Shown here piece by piece: positions 1 to 6,406 of a stretch of DNA of 64,000 nucleotides. Under the pieces are notes generated by a model. That model was not told the origin of the DNA and searched no databases. It was given only the letters and a program-made list of their open reading frames with translations. Position 1 is the stretch's first letter, and each line of letters begins with the position of its first letter. Source of the DNA: Tepidanaerobacter acetatoxydans Re1 (GTDB taxonomy: Bacteria; Bacillota; Thermosediminibacteria; Thermosediminibacterales; Tepidanaerobacteraceae); the NCBI RefSeq assembly GCF_000328765.2, contig NC_019954.2, positions 2,691,780 through 2,755,779 of the forward strand, written 5' to 3'. The position numbers and the translations under genes are program-made.

Positions 1-43
1 TGAATAAAAATTCTCGATTCTATGTTTTTTCATTTTATCTAGC

Positions 44-61
44 GGCGGATTCGCCTTTTTC
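44..61 (+). terminator. Small hairpin with T-run
   Basis: A GGCG stem, GATT loop and CGCC stem are followed by five T on the plus strand. It could end a plus-strand gene left of the window, converging on the exonuclease gene. The stem is short, so the call is tentative. Confidence 0.4.
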
Positions 62-65
62 GCTT

Positions 66-821
66 TTAAATGTCGATATCCAAAAGCACCGGACAATGGT
101 CGCTTCCCATGACATGTGAGTGAATCTCAACATCCTTTATTTTATCTTTTAATCTTTCGGATACGATGAAATAATCAATTCTCCAACCGACATTTTTTTC
201 TCGAGCCTTGAACATATAGGACCACCAAGTATAAGCATCTTTTTTGTCCGGATAAAGATATCTAAATGCATCAATAAAACCGGAGTTGAGCAGCTCCGTC
301 ATCTTCTGCCGCTCTTCATCGGTAAAACCGGCATTTTTTCTGTTACTTTTAGGGTTTTTTAAATCTATTTCCTGGTGAGCCACATTCTTGTCTCCACAGC
401 AAATCACAGGTTTTATGCCGTCTAACTTTATGAGATATTCTCGAAAATCATCTTCCCATTTCATCCTGTAATCTAAGCGGGTCAGACCTCTTTGAGAATT
501 GGGCACATACACATTTACAAAATAAAAATTCTCAAATTCAAGGGTTATAACCCTTCCCTCCGCATCATGTTCCTCTATATCTATCCCATATGCAACCGAT
601 AAGGGACTTATCTTTGTAAAAACTGCTGTTCCGGAATATCCCTTTTTGACCGCATAATTCCAGTACTGCTCATAGCCTTCCAGTTCAAGCTCTACTTGCC
701 CCTCTTGCAGCTTTGTTTCCTGTATTGCAAATATATCGGCATCAACATCTTTGAAATATTCCAAAAAGCCCTTGCCTAAACACGCTCTAAGACCGTTTAC
801 ATTCCATGAAACTGCTTTCAC
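66..821 (-). CDS. xth: Exodeoxyribonuclease III (ExoA/Xth family)
   Basis: AP endonuclease and 3'-5' exonuclease of base-excision repair. The 251-residue protein spans the whole endonuclease/exonuclease/phosphatase fold. It opens with the SWNVNGLRA signature, has the catalytic glutamate in QETKLQ, a metal and phosphate site around GDKNVAHQEIDLKN, and the terminal GSDHCPV histidine motif. The frame is open further upstream to an ATG at 905. A GTG at 819-821 has GGAGG about ten bases ahead and begins exactly where family members begin, so I place the start there. It is a single gene separated from the next transcription unit by about 475 bases. The family assignment is secure; the ExoA-like subgroup is inferred from length and motifs. 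Confidence 0.95.
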   Translation of the reverse strand: MKAVSWNVNGLRACLGKGFLEYFKDVDADIFAIQETKLQEGQVELELEGYEQYWNYAVKKGYSGTAVFTKISPLSVAYGIDIEEHDAEGRVITLEFENFYFVNVYVPNSQRGLTRLDYRMKWEDDFREYLIKLDGIKPVICCGDKNVAHQEIDLKNPKSNRKNAGFTDEERQKMTELLNSGFIDAFRYLYPDKKDAYTWWSYMFKAREKNVGWRIDYFIVSERLKDKIKDVEIHSHVMGSDHCPVLLDIDI

Positions 822-929
822 TATAACAAACCTCCAGTTTAGTTTTAAGTTCATATAAGTCAAAAATTTTTTCCACGATATCGCGATATACTGATTATAT
901 ATCATTTATGGATTCTAATGTAAAAACCC

Positions 930-1215
930 TGTTTTCTCAAATTGATGGTCAACATATAGCGTTTTTATTAAATCTAAAACAATATATTGACATTTCTGGG
1001 CTAAAATTAACTTTCTACGGTAGAATCTTTCTTAAGATATTGCTTTAATCCATCTTTTTAAATTATACCGTACAGTGCAGAAGCTGCAATCATAAAATCT
1101 TAAATAATTGAAAAATGATTCCGCTGTAAAAGCTGCTTTCCATAAGTTCACAGCTAATATATTATATATAGTTATAGATATTTTTAACTAAAATTAACTT
1201 TTTACAGTAAAACCA
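930..1215. repeat. AT-rich intergenic stretch with dispersed motif
   Basis: No gene is visible between 822 and 1235. The stretch holds two copies of a CTAAAATTAACTTT motif (about 1002 and 1187), each followed by a TAC(A/G)GTA block. The first copy is preceded by ATGGTCAACAT. A similar arrangement, ATGGTCAACAT then about 50 bases then TTAAAATTAACT, recurs at 57,053-57,131. These look like degraded copies of one dispersed intergenic repeat. Its nature is unknown. Confidence 0.35.
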
Positions 1216-1239
1216 AAAATACACTAAGCAGATAATAAA

Positions 1240-1282
1240 AACACCTTCCGGGATTATGTTTGATAACCTCGGAAGGTGTTTA
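1240..1282 (-). terminator. Terminator of the sulfur operon
   Basis: AACACCTTCCG and its complement flank a loop of about 18 bases. On the minus strand the hairpin is followed by a T-rich tract. It lies just past the stop of the flavoprotein gene and should end the 4.0-1.3 kb operon. Confidence 0.8.
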
Positions 1283-1296
1283 AGCTTTGACAAAAT

Positions 1297-2541
1297 TTAC
1301 AGGTTGGCCGCCTTACTGTGATCAAGATGTTTTAACATATCTTCGTTAAGTTCGGTAAGCGGTATAGTATAATCGACATATCCGCCGTTCATAACTACCA
1401 GACAGGGATCGCCTTCAACACCCAGTCTTTTGGCCATACTTTTGCCTTTATACACATCGATTTTGTTGAGTTTGATTCCTGGATTTTCTTTAGCAAATCT
1501 CTCTACAATAGCTAATTTCTCTCGGCTCACTACATCAGTGGGGTCATAGCACATAACAAGCTGCATGCCTCTGTGTTCTTTGAATTCCCTCTGAAAAACA
1601 TTGGTTTCTTCAATATATCTTTCAGCCATATAGCCTGCAACAGCTCCATCCCCTACAGCCGTTGCAACTTGACGCAGTGCTTTTTCGCGCACATCTCCTA
1701 CCGCATAGACCCCGGGGATATTTGTTTGCATGTTTTCATCGGTGATTATATAACCTCTGTCGCTAATATCTACCATTCCGCGGAAAATCTCGGTATTCGG
1801 CAGATAGCCGATGAATAAGAAACAGCCATCCACTTTAACCGGAATCTTTTCTCCGGTTTTTACGTTTTTCAGCATTACCTTTTCCAGCTGTTCTTCACCT
1901 ACAAATTCATCTACTACGGTATTCCAGATGAAATGCAGCTTCTTATTTTTCATAGCCTGCTCCTGCGCTACTTTATTAGCGTCCATGATTCCCTCATCAT
2001 GAATTACCGAGATATATATTTTTTTGGCAAACCTTGAAAGAAAAATTGCTTCTTCAATAGCTGCATCGCCGCTGCCCACTACAAGAACCTCTTTATCTGT
2101 GTAGTAAGCTGCATCACAAGTTGCACAAAATGATATGCCGCGACCGAATAAAAACTTCTCCTCTCCCTTTGCACCAGTAAGCCTGGGTTTACCGCCTGTT
2201 GCAATGACCACAGCTTTTGCATGGTAATCGGTGCGAAGGGTTTTTACTATCTTAGTATCACCGTTTAAGTCCACCTGCCGCACATCAGCAAGTTTTGTCT
2301 TAACATTAAACTTCTTCATTTGACGTTCAAAAAGTTTCATAAGTTCTTCCCCGTTTGTACCTTCAGGAAAGCCCGGATAGTTTTCTATTTCGTTAGTATA
2401 AGTTGCAAGACCGCCCATAAGCGTCTTTTCAATAAGCAGCGTGGAAAGCCTGGCTCGTCCGGCATATATCGCTGCCGTCATGCCTGCTGCTCCGCCTCCG
2501 ATGACTATGACATCATAATTTTCAACTTTTTTGTCCGGCAT
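1297..2541 (-). CDS. Thioredoxin reductase-like flavoprotein fused to thioredoxin-like domain
   Basis: Residues 1-315 form a complete low-molecular-weight thioredoxin reductase: FAD-binding GGGAAG at 15-20, redox pair CATC at 139-142, NADPH-binding GSGDAA at 156-161 and the second FAD motif near VYAVGDVRE at 278-286. The remaining 100 residues look like a thioredoxin fold (strand-helix-strand, with a cis-proline-like GDPC late in the domain). Where the CxxC should be there is only one cysteine, C331 in MCYDPTD. Known reductases of this family transfer NADPH electrons to a disulfide. Here the partner could be the single cysteine of the fused domain or the TusA-like protein encoded two genes upstream, which would suit persulfide or thiosulfate reduction (inference). 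It is the last gene of the YeeE/TusA operon, with a GGGAGG site nine bases from its ATG. Confidence 0.85.
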   Translation of the reverse strand: MPDKKVENYDVIVIGGGAAGMTAAIYAGRARLSTLLIEKTLMGGLATYTNEIENYPGFPEGTNGEELMKLFERQMKKFNVKTKLADVRQVDLNGDTKIVKTLRTDYHAKAVVIATGGKPRLTGAKGEEKFLFGRGISFCATCDAAYYTDKEVLVVGSGDAAIEEAIFLSRFAKKIYISVIHDEGIMDANKVAQEQAMKNKKLHFIWNTVVDEFVGEEQLEKVMLKNVKTGEKIPVKVDGCFLFIGYLPNTEIFRGMVDISDRGYIITDENMQTNIPGVYAVGDVREKALRQVATAVGDGAVAGYMAERYIEETNVFQREFKEHRGMQLVMCYDPTDVVSREKLAIVERFAKENPGIKLNKIDVYKGKSMAKRLGVEGDPCLVVMNGGYVDYTIPLTELNEDMLKHLDHSKAANL

Positions 2542-2558
2542 TTTTAAAAGCCTCCCAT

Positions 2559-3101
2559 TTAAATGAAATACTTTACCAAAAGTTTTGAGCCAAAGAAAGC
2601 TCCGATAAACATGGCAAGCATGAACACCCAGCCGTGCAGCGACATAGAAGCCATTCCGCTAAAAAGTGCTCCTATGTTGCAGCCATATGACAGCCTTGCT
2701 CCAACTCCCATCATAATACCGCCTAATGCTGCAGCCACTACTTGCTTAGAGTTTTTAATTTTCTTGACTCTAAACTGGGAAGCCAATAAAGTTGCAAGCA
2801 TAGCACCAAAGATTATCCCCAGATTTTGCATAGTTCCGCCATCTCTCATAAAGCCTGCGGCAAGAGCTTTAGATGCCGATTCTGACTGATAGAAAACCCA
2901 GTTTTCCGGATGACCTCCCAGGGCTTTGAGAATCCAAGCAGCCCAATGAGAAAAAGTCGTAGTTACTCCCAAGCCTGATTTGAATATAATAACCGTCACT
3001 ATATTCAAAAGCCCCAGAAGTATAGCTCCCATCCAATACGGAAAGGGGTCTTTTAACAATGCTTTTTTCAGTTTGGCCGCTTCTTCCTGATATCTGTCCA
3101 T
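2559..3101 (-). CDS. YeeE/YedE family transporter, C-terminal half protein
   Basis: A 180-residue membrane protein of the YeeE/YedE (DUF395) sulfur-transporter family, about half the length of single-chain members. Hydrophobic spans are near residues 22-42, 90-108, 121-140 and 155-175. The conserved cysteine motif is GARLSYGCNIGALFSG, with C141. In the characterised thiosulfate transporter TsuA, conserved cysteines line the substrate path. This protein carries the C-terminal-type motif, while the gene at 3378 carries the N-terminal types, so the two probably form one functional transporter. The order permease half, TusA-like, permease half, reductase supports sulfur-compound uptake. YedE relatives are also linked to selenium metabolism, so the substrate is not certain. 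Confidence 0.85.
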   Translation of the reverse strand: MDRYQEEAAKLKKALLKDPFPYWMGAILLGLLNIVTVIIFKSGLGVTTTFSHWAAWILKALGGHPENWVFYQSESASKALAAGFMRDGGTMQNLGIIFGAMLATLLASQFRVKKIKNSKQVVAAALGGIMMGVGARLSYGCNIGALFSGMASMSLHGWVFMLAMFIGAFFGSKLLVKYFI

Positions 3102-3116
3102 TAAAAGCTGCCCCCT

Positions 3117-3344
3117 TTACTTATTTTTCTCAATATAAATATCGTAGCGCCCTTCTTCAATCTCTTCTAATTCTACGGGATATCCTTCTTTTCTTGCCCA
3201 TTCCGGCACGTTTTTCATAGCACAGCTGTGATCTATCTGAACAATTAAAATATCGCCAACATTGAGCTCCTTTAACTTATTTTGAGTTTTTATAAGGGGT
3301 ACGGGACAAGCCTCTCCTAAACAATCAAGATATACTTCTGCCAT
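3117..3344 (-). CDS. TusA/SirA-like sulfur carrier protein
   Basis: A 75-residue protein of the TusA/SirA/YedF fold. The CPVP motif (C13) follows DCLGEA, and a GD-hydrophobic-DHSCA segment lies in the middle. TusA-type proteins carry sulfur as a persulfide on the first cysteine of CPxP. Copies encoded with YeeE transporters (TsuB) are thought to accept or process imported thiosulfate. It lies between the two transporter halves in one operon, with a GGAG-type ribosome site. A second cysteine, in HSCAM, may serve as a resolving thiol. Family is clear; the exact sulfur donor is inferred from context. Confidence 0.88.
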   Translation of the reverse strand: MAEVYLDCLGEACPVPLIKTQNKLKELNVGDILIVQIDHSCAMKNVPEWARKEGYPVELEEIEEGRYDIYIEKNK

Positions 3345-3377
3345 TTATATCCTCTCCTTTTTTATACTTTTAAAATT

Positions 3378-4046
3378 TTATACTTCTCTATAATCCCACC
3401 AAAAAGCCAGCCAATATAATCCGAAAAGTACTAGTATCTGCCCGAAGAAGGCTAGGGGCCAACCGAGCACGTCAGGAAGAAATATCGCCGGTGATGAGCG
3501 CACTATGTTGTCTTTTACCCAGCCGAAGATATATGCTCCAAATCCTGAGCCAATGACGAAAAACACCAATGCCACCATGTTCATCACATATGCTTCGCCT
3601 ACCCTCATCAAAGTCCCCGACGCACAGCCGCCGGCGATAACTGCTCCTATCCCAAAGATAATTCCTCCGAGTAGGGTATGGATTCCCACAGGGCTTATGT
3701 TGCCGGGAACAGCCTCTCCTGCGCTTACTGCTGCAAATTGTACCGCTGAAAATCCTATCATGGCCACCAATATTGCTATGATAACCGCTCTTAAAAGTGA
3801 TGTACTGCCTGTTAAAAACGGATCCCTCATAGCTGCAGTAAAGCAAAACCTAGAGCGCTGTAGAATAAACCCAAAAACAATTCCAATCATCCAGCGAAGA
3901 GCCACGGAAGTTGCTACAGTAGATAAATACCAGCCAAAAACAATTATTAGTGCAAGCAGTGCGATGCCGTAACCGATCTGATTCTTCTTTTTAGCAGCGG
4001 GTTTTGATTTTACCCTCGATTTCAGTGAAACTTCTGATTGTGCCAC
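3378..4046 (-). CDS. YeeE/YedE family transporter, N-terminal half protein
   Basis: A 222-residue membrane protein with a basic cytoplasmic tail (residues 1-22) and about five hydrophobic spans. It holds two YeeE-type cysteine motifs: RSRFCFTAAMRDP (C68) and GGCASGTLMRVGE (C141). The frame is open to an ATG at 4088, but AGGAGGT lies seven bases before the GTG at 4044-4046, so the start is placed there. It is first in an operon with the TusA-like carrier, the second transporter half and the flavoprotein. A TTTACA-17-TATAAT promoter lies just upstream, and a LysR regulator is divergent. I infer a heteromeric thiosulfate (or other sulfur oxyanion) importer. Confidence 0.85.
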   Translation of the reverse strand: MAQSEVSLKSRVKSKPAAKKKNQIGYGIALLALIIVFGWYLSTVATSVALRWMIGIVFGFILQRSRFCFTAAMRDPFLTGSTSLLRAVIIAILVAMIGFSAVQFAAVSAGEAVPGNISPVGIHTLLGGIIFGIGAVIAGGCASGTLMRVGEAYVMNMVALVFFVIGSGFGAYIFGWVKDNIVRSSPAIFLPDVLGWPLAFFGQILVLFGLYWLAFWWDYREV

Positions 4047-4095
4047 AAAAACACCTCCTGTAAAGATTGTACTTGTGATTTCCTTCACTATCTCA

Positions 4096-4124
4096 ATTAT
4101 ACTTGCCTTATGAATAGTTGTAAA
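4096..4124 (-). promoter_or_regulatory. Promoter of yeeE-tusA-yeeE-trxB operon
   Basis: On the minus strand, TTTACA (4119-4124) and TATAAT (4096-4101) are separated by 17 bases. The promoter lies 50-80 bases ahead of the GTG start at 4046 and faces away from the LysR gene. Confidence 0.65.
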
Positions 4125-4145
4125 ATTAACTAATTTTATGCTACT

Positions 4146-4160
4146 ATAAGAATAGCTTAT
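4146..4160. promoter_or_regulatory. Candidate LysR-type operator
   Basis: ATAAGAATAGCTTAT is a perfect 5-5-5 inverted repeat with the T-N11-A form expected for LysR-type regulators. It lies 22 bases before the lysR-like ATG and upstream of the divergent operon promoter, so it could serve autoregulation and activation. A looser match, CTTATGAATAGTTG, lies beside it at 4107-4120. Confidence 0.55.
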
Positions 4161-4181
4161 ATCAGGAAAAGGTGATTACCT

Positions 4182-5084
4182 ATGAATATCGACTTTTTAA
4201 AGGCATTTGCCGCCGTAGCCAAAACCGGCTCGCTCACTCAGGCTGCTGAGGAACTTTTTATTACTCAGCCGGCTCTTTCTCAGCAAATAAAGCAATTAGA
4301 AAATTATTTCTCGATACAGCTCCTTGAAAGAAGTAATCGAGGTACCAGTTTGACCGAAGCAGGTAAGCTGCTTTACGATTATTCTACCAAGATAGCAGAC
4401 CTTTTTGACGAACTGGAATCAAAGATGGACAGCCTGCGCGCCTCGGTAGAGGGCAGCCTTACTATTGGAGCTACTTCGGTTGTTGGCGGTTATGCAGTAC
4501 CGTGTAGTATCTTTATATTTAAAGAGAAATACCCCGAAACAAATTTAAAATTAAAGGTGGGAAATCAAGCACAGGTTATTAATGACTTAAAAGATGAAAT
4601 AATTGATGTGGCAGTTATCGAAGGAGACCAGGTTTCCGGTCCTTTTGCTATTGAAGAAATAGCCACCGATGATATGACCGTCATTGTGCCGAATAAAAAG
4701 CCATGGAATGGCAAAAAATATTTGCTGCCGGAGGACTTTGTAAAACAGCCGCTTATTATGAGAGAACACGGCTCCGGCACTCGGCAGGTTGTGGAAAATT
4801 GCCTGCGCTCTGCAGGAATTGATATTTCCTCCCTCAATATCGTCATGGAGTTCAGCAGCGTGGACTCCATCAAAGCTGCTGTGGAAGCAGGTCATGGCAT
4901 ATCCATAATGTCAAGGCTTGCCCTTAAAAAAGAATTGCACAATAAGACCCTTAAGGCTGTTGATATTAAGGGCATCCCATTAAAGCAAAAGATTTACCTT
5001 GCCTACAAAACAGAAAAAGCCCAAAGCACTGTGGCAAGGGCATTTATAAAGTTTTTACGCCTTCCAAGCCGCGGATTTTGCTAG
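4182..5084 (+). CDS. LysR family transcriptional regulator
   Basis: A 300-residue LysR-type regulator. The N-terminal winged helix-turn-helix (residues 1-60) includes the signature AAEELFITQPALSQQIKQLE, followed by a coiled linker. The substrate-binding domain (about 90-290) contains GATSVVGGYAVP, IMREHGSGTRQ and AAVEAGHGISIMSR, as in CysB/YwfK-like sulfur and anion regulators. The preceding sequence CAGGAAAAGG supplies a ribosome site. It is divergent from the YeeE/TusA operon and is its likely activator. The effector is unknown; a reduced sulfur compound or selenite is plausible. LysR relatives associated with YedE and selenium metabolism exist, so that reading stays open. Confidence 0.9.
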   Translation: MNIDFLKAFAAVAKTGSLTQAAEELFITQPALSQQIKQLENYFSIQLLERSNRGTSLTEAGKLLYDYSTKIADLFDELESKMDSLRASVEGSLTIGATSVVGGYAVPCSIFIFKEKYPETNLKLKVGNQAQVINDLKDEIIDVAVIEGDQVSGPFAIEEIATDDMTVIVPNKKPWNGKKYLLPEDFVKQPLIMREHGSGTRQVVENCLRSAGIDISSLNIVMEFSSVDSIKAAVEAGHGISIMSRLALKKELHNKTLKAVDIKGIPLKQKIYLAYKTEKAQSTVARAFIKFLRLPSRGFC

Positions 5085-5093
5085 GTTTAGGAT

Positions 5094-5315
5094 TTATAGC
5101 TTTATCGTTACACGCCATATGCCATTATCAATCTCGCGGGATGTAGCTCGGATTTTTTTCTTTTTCATGTCATTTATTATACTTACGGCTGCACAACTGT
5201 GGTCTGTTTCAAGTATAATAACATCTCCCGGTTTAATCTGCTCTAATTTTTCCTGCACCATCATATTAGGCACCGGACACATAAAACCCATTGCGTCAAT
5301 GTAATGTTCTGTCAA
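5094..5315 (-). CDS. TusA/SirA-like protein, second copy
   Basis: A 73-residue TusA-fold protein with CPVP at residues 13-16 and a DHSCA motif near residue 40. It is convergent with the LysR gene, with only nine bases between the two stops, and is transcribed separately from the first TusA-like gene. It diverges clearly from that copy (a methionine-rich MGFMCPVPNMM replaces LGEACPVPLIK), so it is not a recent duplicate. A ribosome site GGGGTGAAG lies ahead of the start. A role as an additional persulfide carrier in the same sulfur pathway is inferred from the motif and location only. Confidence 0.8.
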   Translation of the reverse strand: MTEHYIDAMGFMCPVPNMMVQEKLEQIKPGDVIILETDHSCAAVSIINDMKKKKIRATSREIDNGIWRVTIKL

Positions 5316-5472
5316 CTACCTTCACCCCTTTTCAAGCCGTTGCATGACTACTTTTTAAGATATTAAGGTAAATTCAAAACCTTTATATCCTAAAAATACA
5401 GGAATACTGTTCCCGTTTATAATATAATAAGAAATGAAGATAGAAAAGAGAGCAATAAACGAGAAAGGGAGA

Positions 5473-5497
5473 GCGGGAGACCAATGGTCTCCCCTAC
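5473..5497. repeat. REP palindrome, GGTCTCCC type
   Basis: GGGAGACCAATGGTCTCCC (5475-5493) followed by CTAC. It is one of 13 REP copies in the window; most lie around the RAYT gene near 59 kb. A short CTACCATTATATT repeat lies directly after it. Confidence 0.85.
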
Positions 5498-5768
5498 CAT
5501 TATATTAACATATTCCCTACCATTATATTTAACATATTCTCGCTTATAAAAAGTGCGTGATTTTTAGGAATAAATCTTATAAACCTTGGTAATACTGTGT
5601 TTATTGATAAGTTACACCATTTAGGTTATGTCGGAAAGTAGAATTTTAATTTAAACGTAAATCACTAAAAATTAGGTACTTTACAAAAATAAATTTGATA
5701 TGAAAATCCATTGATTGCAGGGCTTTGAATAGTTTTTAAAAAGTTGTAACTGTCAAAGACCCATTTGA

Positions 5769-5796
5769 TTGAAGCTATGCTACGATGTGGTATAAT
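5769..5796 (+). promoter_or_regulatory. Promoter of Fic antitoxin/toxin-remnant operon
   Basis: TTGAAG (5769-5774) and TATAAT (5791-5796) with a 16-base spacer, 35 bases before the antitoxin ATG. No other gene lies between 5316 and 5830. That stretch is AT-rich and holds this promoter and one REP palindrome. Confidence 0.6.
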
Positions 5797-5830
5797 ATAG
5801 TTAAGGATAATAGTAAAAAAGGTGATAGCT

Positions 5831-5998
5831 ATGAAGGATATAGAACAAATAATCAAAGAAGTAAATGGAACTATGGTTATAGAAGGAATGCATTTAAGAG
5901 AAGACGATAAAGAGAGAATTAGGATATGTCTATCTAATAAAGTCAGTTTTGAGAAAATGAAGAAAAGAATTATTGAAAAACATACTGTGAAGGTATAG
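5831..5998 (+). CDS. Fic antitoxin, VbhA-like (class I)
   Basis: A 55-residue protein with an AAAGGTGAT ribosome site just upstream. It carries the Fic-inhibitory motif [S/T]xxxE[G/N] as TMVIEG (T14 to G19) in a predicted helix, and is followed ten bases later by a Fic-type gene start. In class I Fic systems such as VbhA/VbhT, the glutamate of this motif enters the Fic ATP site and blocks AMP transfer. The length, motif and order (antitoxin first) all fit. The toxin next door is truncated, so this antitoxin appears orphaned. The family call rests on motif and context, because overall similarity of such small proteins is low. Confidence 0.7.
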   Translation: MKDIEQIIKEVNGTMVIEGMHLREDDKERIRICLSNKVSFEKMKKRIIEKHTVKV

Positions 5999-6008
5999 GT
6001 ATGGCATT

Positions 6009-6203
6009 ATGAGTGAGAATTATGATTATAGTTATGAGTGGGATATAAAATATTGTTATCTAAATTCCTTTGTATTAAGAAATAAGTTTAATATTACAAA
6101 TAACGAAGAACTCAATATCGCTGAAATAGAATATACATCTTTGTCTATAGCGGAAATAAACCACTTGGTTAAACCAAGTGGTTTTACAAATTTATACAGA
6201 TGA
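6009..6203 (+). pseudogene. Truncated Fic/VbhT-like toxin (N-terminal fragment)
   Basis: Residues 7-50 match the N-terminus typical of Fic toxins partnered with VbhA-type antitoxins: a YCYLNSFVLRNKF segment followed by a helix ending in LSIAEI. Full-length toxins run to about 200 residues and contain HPFxxGNGR. Here the frame stops at residue 64 after an unrelated tail, and no Fic core motif is visible in any frame downstream. The last codons coincide with a perfect hairpin (6161-6181), which may mark the deletion joint. The product cannot be an active AMP-transferase. The intact upstream antitoxin suggests toxin loss with antitoxin retention. Confidence 0.7.
6157..6185 (+). terminator. Hairpin at end of Fic remnant
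   Basis: CCACTTGG and CCAAGTGG flank a TTAAA loop, extended by A and T runs on either side. It overlaps the last codons of the toxin remnant. It can act as an intrinsic terminator and may also be the scar of the deletion. Confidence 0.6.
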
Positions 6204-6346
6204 TTTGAAGCTAAATTTTCATTAAATATATTTTTACTAAATAAACTGTATCATAAATATAAGGTTATCAAAAATGTTTTCCCCTTACAGCAAACGATTT
6301 ATCGACATTTTTGGATTTCCCTCTGTCACATATGAATTGCTAATGT

Positions 6347-6368
6347 GTAGGGGCGGTCATTGACCGCC
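6347..6368. repeat. REP palindrome, GACCGCC type
   Basis: GTAG followed by GGCGGTCATTGACCGCC (6352-6368), between the Fic remnant and the end of the fructose operon. It belongs to the same family as the array at 58-60 kb. Confidence 0.85.
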
Positions 6369-6406
6369 TGCAGCGCGGATGATTGCAATTTATTCTAATT
6401 TAGTTG

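Noticed and set aside
822-905. Longer exonuclease III start at the ATG 905
   Set aside because: The extra 28 residues have no family match, and a GTG with GGAGG at the canonical N-terminus is present.
3505-3972. 155-residue plus-strand frame
   Set aside because: It lies antisense to the YeeE half gene and its proline/threonine-rich composition is typical of a shadow frame.
2559-4046. YeeE halves as one gene broken by mutation
   Set aside because: Each half has its own start and ribosome site, and a TusA gene lies between them, so they are separate genes by design.
5400-5830. Remaining Fic core elsewhere in the patch
   Set aside because: No HPFxxGNGR-like stretch was found in any frame between 5,316 and 6,406.
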